Below are positions 60,366 through 64,000 of a DNA stretch of 64,000 bases, in pieces. A model generated the notes under the pieces. The model had not been told where the DNA came from, did no database searches, and saw only the letters and a program-made list of their open reading frames with translations. Numbering within the stretch: position 1 is the stretch's first letter; every line of letters starts with the position of its first letter. Made by a program: the position numbers and the translations under genes. This stretch comes from Gnetum montanum (taxonomy: Eukaryota > Streptophyta > Gnetopsida > Gnetales > Gnetaceae): contig MNCI01004094.1 of NCBI GenBank assembly GCA_015680685.1, positions 73,025-137,024 of the forward strand, read 5' to 3'.

Positions 60366-60400
60366 TTGACCCCTCTTTGTTGATTCCTAGAGGAATCAAC
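60366..60400 (-). promoter_or_regulatory. Polypurine tract and hairpin of element F
   Basis: Minus strand AAAGAGGGGTCAA (60378-60366) adjoins the LTR TG; the same PPT as in B. Just upstream GTTGATTCC and GGAATCAAC (60379-60400) form a perfect 9-bp stem with a 4-nt loop. Confidence 0.85.
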
Positions 60401-61496
60401 CTGAGAGGCATCGACAAAGAAGTTCAAAACACTGCAAGCAACCCGGTAGTCAGCACTATCCTTAGGCACTTGGCTAGATGTCGTCACACCATTTTTGAAG
60501 TACATGGGAGTAGGAAATAAGTTTTTGAGATGGATAGGGAGGATGTTTGCATTTTTGGGATTGGGAATTGATCAAGGGATTGTGATGGTATGGGAGAGGA
60601 GTTTTTGTCTGTGCTAACGACTCATGTTGGCCCTTCTTGATAGCTAGTATTTGGCAGGCTTGGAACCACAGCATGAGGTGTGTGTCCTTTGGAGGAACAA
60701 GACTCTCGTATCAGGTTTAAGAGAACTCGTTGTCATAACCAAAGCCATGCAATGAGGTGATGCATTCTTTGGAGAAACAGGACCCTTGTGGAGTGTCTAA
60801 GAGAACCCATTTTCCGATAGCCAAAGCCATGCAGTCAGGTGAAACATGATGGTATGAGACACGAATGGTTCTTTCCAAGACAACTGCCTTCCCTCCTAGG
60901 GCTTGTATGGGAAGTGCCAAGGGTCTTGTGGTTCATTTTGCTCTTTGATCTTTCCTTTTTCTTTTTCTTTTTCTCTCTTTTTTTTGTTTTTTTTTGAAAG
61001 AGCTTTCTTTCGATTTTGCACTCATGCTCATGTGCCATGTTGTGTGTTGTGACTTCTTGAGAGTGTCACAGTGTGCAACAGTATGCTCAAGGTTTTGGGG
61101 TGTACTGGGTGTATCTGGGAACTATAACAGGGTAGGAAAGGGAACGAGAGTGTTGGGAAAATGAAGAATGTATCAAGAACTGTGAATGTACTTTTGAACA
61201 GATTGATTAACCTGGTTGCTTGCGTCAAAAATAATGTGGCACCTTGTCACCATGATGAAATGTATCTGTGTATGAGTACCATTGGGTGTTATCCTGCAAA
61301 CACAAATCCAAGAACAGAAGAAAATCACAAGTGAATGAGTTAGCAAACACTTTAGACATGAATGTGGCCGATGCAAATGGAGGCACCATGTGAAACTTAA
61401 GGAAAAAAATGAGTAGAAATAGTGTTGTCAGAGCCGATGTGATGAATGATGCGGCAGGCTTTGATGAAGAAATGTCATGAATTAAAATAGTAGATG
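60401..61496 (-). other. Pre-LTR spacer of element F
   Basis: Non-coding. Parallel to 26160-26931 of B (gcaggataacaccc..., aaccaggttaatc...). Short frames on both strands are not supported. Confidence 0.65.
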
Positions 61497-62105
61497 AATG
61501 TGTCAGAGATGATCTTGCCAGTTTATAGTCTTAGCGGACTATCATGGATTAGTTTTACGTTATAACCCATTGGACGTTGCTAGTTTATCGTTGTAGCGGA
61601 CGGTGCGATGCTAGTTTATAGTCGTGGCGAACTATGAAGAGGCAAGCTAGTTTATAGTCTTAGCAGACTCTGGTGAACAACACTGTGGTAGTTTAACATC
61701 ATACCAGATGCTTTGTGGTATCGGTTTTAGGTCATGATGCTAGGACCTCTCTATGGTGTTAGTTTTGAGTCATAACCCAGGACATTCAGTGGCATTAGTT
61801 TACCATCATGATGCCAGGACGATAGTGTGTGTTATGAGTGTGACCGGTGGTGTCAGTTTATCATCATGACACCAGGACGAAGTGTGGTATTAGTTTTAAG
61901 TCATGATTCTAGGACTGGTGGTGTGGATGCATGCATGTGCATCTGTATAACCCTATAAACAAAAGCAACTAGAGAAAATAATGTTAAATAGCAACTACAG
62001 AAAACATGAACTGAAATGCACAAGTAAATAGAAAACAATGCGAAACGGTGGTAGTTTAAGACCATTTCATGCCATAGTTTAGTTTAAGGCCTTTTCGGGC
62101 CATGA
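61497..62105 (-). repeat. taaact array of element F
   Basis: On the minus strand many units of the types cgctaagactataaactagc, ggtataatgttaaactac, tcatgacctaaaaccg and ggccttaaact. It combines wording of arrays 1 and 3 of B. The protease frame ends inside the first unit (stop within ccTTAAact). Confidence 0.8.
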
Positions 62106-62950
62106 GAGAATGCATAAGCTAGTACAATACAAATGAACATGACATATGCACTGTGAAAGAATGTGAAGAGTATGTGGAGATCTAGCTTGTTTTTGGTCAT
62201 AGGGGTGTTTTGATTGTGTGGTTGTCTCCTAACTAGATGTGGTTTTGGAAGCGTTTTAGGCTTAGGCTTAGCTGGGAGGCTTATGGTTTTCACCACTCGT
62301 TCAGGCATTTTAGCTCTAAATACTGTGTCGATTGCCACTCGTTCAGGCGTTTTGGCTCTAGGTGTTGCGTTTGTTTCCATGTGTGTTGCATCAAGAGGCT
62401 CCTCTTTCAAGACCTGTGACATGTCTATGTTGTGGTTAGCTTGAAAGGGAGTGTTGTTGGCATGTATAATGACTTGTCCACCTTCGTATGAAAGGCAGAT
62501 TTCTTGATGTATCGGTGAGGAAACGGCTTGTTGTTGCGCTAGCCAAGGTCTGCCAAGAATCATGTTGAAACTGGGCATCTCTTCTATGACAATGAACTCC
62601 GTGCTAGTGGGGAATTGTTCACCTACCACAAAGGCTAGGTTAATCATGCCTTTGACTGTGACACATGATCCATTGAAGGATTTTAAACACGTGGTTTTTG
62701 TTGGCATGATCTCATCTTCCATGCCTAGTTTGTCGATGATGGAGTATAGAACTACGTTTGTTGCCGTGCAATCATCAACATGCACTTTGCGAATGGTACA
62801 TTGCCCAACACGTATGCTAATCGACAATGGAGCTATTGTGACCTCCCCTTGTTCGAGGTTAACTTTAACTGCATCATCGTAGAAGGCTAAGGTGTTTGAA
62901 CCCAATCCTTGTGGTGTGTGTTGTGAAATCATTGCACAAATGGATTCCAT
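62084..62950 (-). CDS. Element F protease region (open, 288 residues)
   Basis: Open from 62950. VHVDDCTATNV (about 62790) stands at the expected retropepsin active site, FNGSCVTVKG and MILGRPWLAQQQ (about 62535-62575) match the B domain, followed by a Thr/Pro/Lys-rich tail. It continues the frame of gag upstream across one TAG-type interruption near 62960, so the Met is probably internal. Better preserved than in B. The second active-site residue is Asp and the third is Cys, which would argue against activity unless Tat proteases differ here. Confidence 0.7.
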   Translation of the reverse strand: MESICAMISQHTPQGLGSNTLAFYDDAVKVNLEQGEVTIAPLSISIRVGQCTIRKVHVDDCTATNVVLYSIIDKLGMEDEIMPTKTTCLKSFNGSCVTVKGMINLAFVVGEQFPTSTEFIVIEEMPSFNMILGRPWLAQQQAVSSPIHQEICLSYEGGQVIIHANNTPFQANHNIDMSQVLKEEPLDATHMETNATPRAKTPERVAIDTVFRAKMPERVVKTISLPAKPKPKTLPKPHLVRRQPHNQNTPMTKNKLDLHILFTFFHSAYVMFICIVLAYAFSHGPKRP

Positions 62951-62965
62951 GTTAGCAGGGATGTC

Positions 62966-64000
62966 CTATGTAATAGGAATGGATGCTAACATTTGTGCTA
63001 AGGCTTCGCGATGAGGGGCTGAATTCATGACAAGGTTGTACAAGCTCATCGTTGTGTTTTTCTGTTTGAGCATTTGTTTTACCTGAGCTAGTGTAGTTAC
63101 AAAGTTTATGTTTTTGGTCGTTGTGTTGGCTTTGGCTTCCTTCGTGTGGATTAAGGGATGGGCCTCTTGCGTAGAGGGCTTAGGATTAGGGGTAGGGGCC
63201 CCAGCGTTCAATTGTTGCTTGGTTCGTGTATCCTTTGTTTCAGCTGTGGATGTTGTTCGTTGATCATTTTTCCTCTTCTGCTGCCATTTGGTAGGCTTAC
63301 CCGTGTTGTTGGCAAGGTTGACTCTTGAGGGAGAAGAGGTTGAGAAATTGCCTATGGTTGGGCTCTGGGTAGGTGAGGGGCCATCACATGGTGGCACCTT
63401 TATGAAAAATGGTAGTTTGGAAGGAGTCGTTGGTGTTTGACTAGCTTATTGTGGCACTTTGATGACGAAAGGTTTCTTTGTGGTTGTGGTCGGTGCATCT
63501 TGCTAGTTTAACGTCTTAGCGGATGTCTGTGGTGGTACTTTGACCACAAAGGGTGACTTCAGTGCTCAAAATTGCATTGAATCTTGCCAATTTAACATCT
63601 TAGAAGACATGTGAGGTGGTGGTACTTTGACCACGAAAGGTGTCGTCGGCACTCTAGGTGGCACCTTGATGACGATGGAAGGCCTCTTGCTTATGGAGGT
63701 AGAGGGGATTATTGCCTTGCTGGGAGGCACATGGATCACAAAAGGTTGTCGCACAGGTTTGGGCTTGCTTCCTATGCTAATGGAGTTTATGACATAGGAG
63801 GCATCATTTGTGCTAGGTTGACTCAGGGTGTTGATGTTGAGTTGGCCCCGTTCTATCATTGTCTGAAGATCATCCTGTAATGCACGGCAAGTGTCAGTGT
63901 TGTAACTGGACATCTCATGGTAGTGACAGAATTGGTCTAACTTGAAATGTCGTGGAACCAAGGGCTTGTTTGGTGCTACTAAGGTGGGGTTCCTTAGTAG
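62966..64000 (-). pseudogene. Element F gag, C-terminal part (cut by the window end)
   Basis: Frames 63961-63566 and 63397-62966 follow each other. The first has the nucleocapsid-like motif FCHYHEMSSYNTDTCRALQDDL (63935-63870; cut here to the spacing C-x2-H...C), as in the Tat finger C-YH..-GH-TE-C, then KPFVIHVPP-type repeats (four or more copies, as in B), then a Lys/Gln-rich segment (KWQQKRKNDQ) and AQVKQMLKQKNTTMSLYNLVM, matching AQVKQALKQKNTSLSLYDLV of B. Two or three stops interrupt it. Confidence 0.75.

Overview
The window is plant nuclear heterochromatin from a large-genome seed plant, probably a gymnosperm (inference from the size, age and nesting of the retrotransposons; no marker fixes the species). 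No intact host protein gene is visible. The only host gene I recognise is a tRNA-Gly(GCC) on the minus strand at 2738-2808. Nearly everything else is Ty3/gypsy LTR retrotransposon at different stages of decay.

Layout. 1-1010: minus-strand integrase tail next to an LTR-like segment. 2738-2808: tRNA. 2861-7865: two tandem copies of a ~2.5 kb unit, running into the 5' LTR of an old Tat-type element (E; LTR ~6954-8288, PBS 8294-8312). E is split by element A (8779-34401, target duplication CTAAT on both sides) and resumes at 34402 as a decayed gag-pro. A is a gag-only element, itself split inside gag by element B (10351-28329, target duplication CCTAC). 37810-41400: minus-strand element C (integrase, coiled-coil ORF, 3' LTR). 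41727-~48800: minus-strand Athila-like element D (integrase, post-integrase ORF, 3' LTR). 50205-~57823: minus-strand Tat-type element G, with assembly gaps. 57824-64000: element F, minus strand, a gag-pro-only relative of B cut by the window end.

Main result. Element B (17,979 bp) is a Tat-lineage element: YVDD reverse transcriptase, two RNase H domains, integrase, tRNA-type PBS and PPT. Between protease and reverse transcriptase it carries a gene on the opposite strand. This gene resolves into eight exons with GT-AG introns whose phases agree at all seven junctions (3246 nt, about 1081 residues, a few decay lesions). A second, strongly diverged copy sits in element G (56814-57823), again antisense to its own pol, with exon 2 and its splice boundaries and phase conserved. 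Extra antisense ORFs are known in Tat-lineage elements; an 8-exon gene sitting between protease and reverse transcriptase is what deserves follow-up.

Other points. The right end of A is LTR(+), exactly 18 nt of PBS, then an inverted LTR. This fits self-priming of plus-strand strong-stop DNA followed by integration. F looks like B with the antisense gene and pol removed between two arrays of a short repeat ending in taaact. F's LTR carries palindromes at a strict 193-bp spacing.
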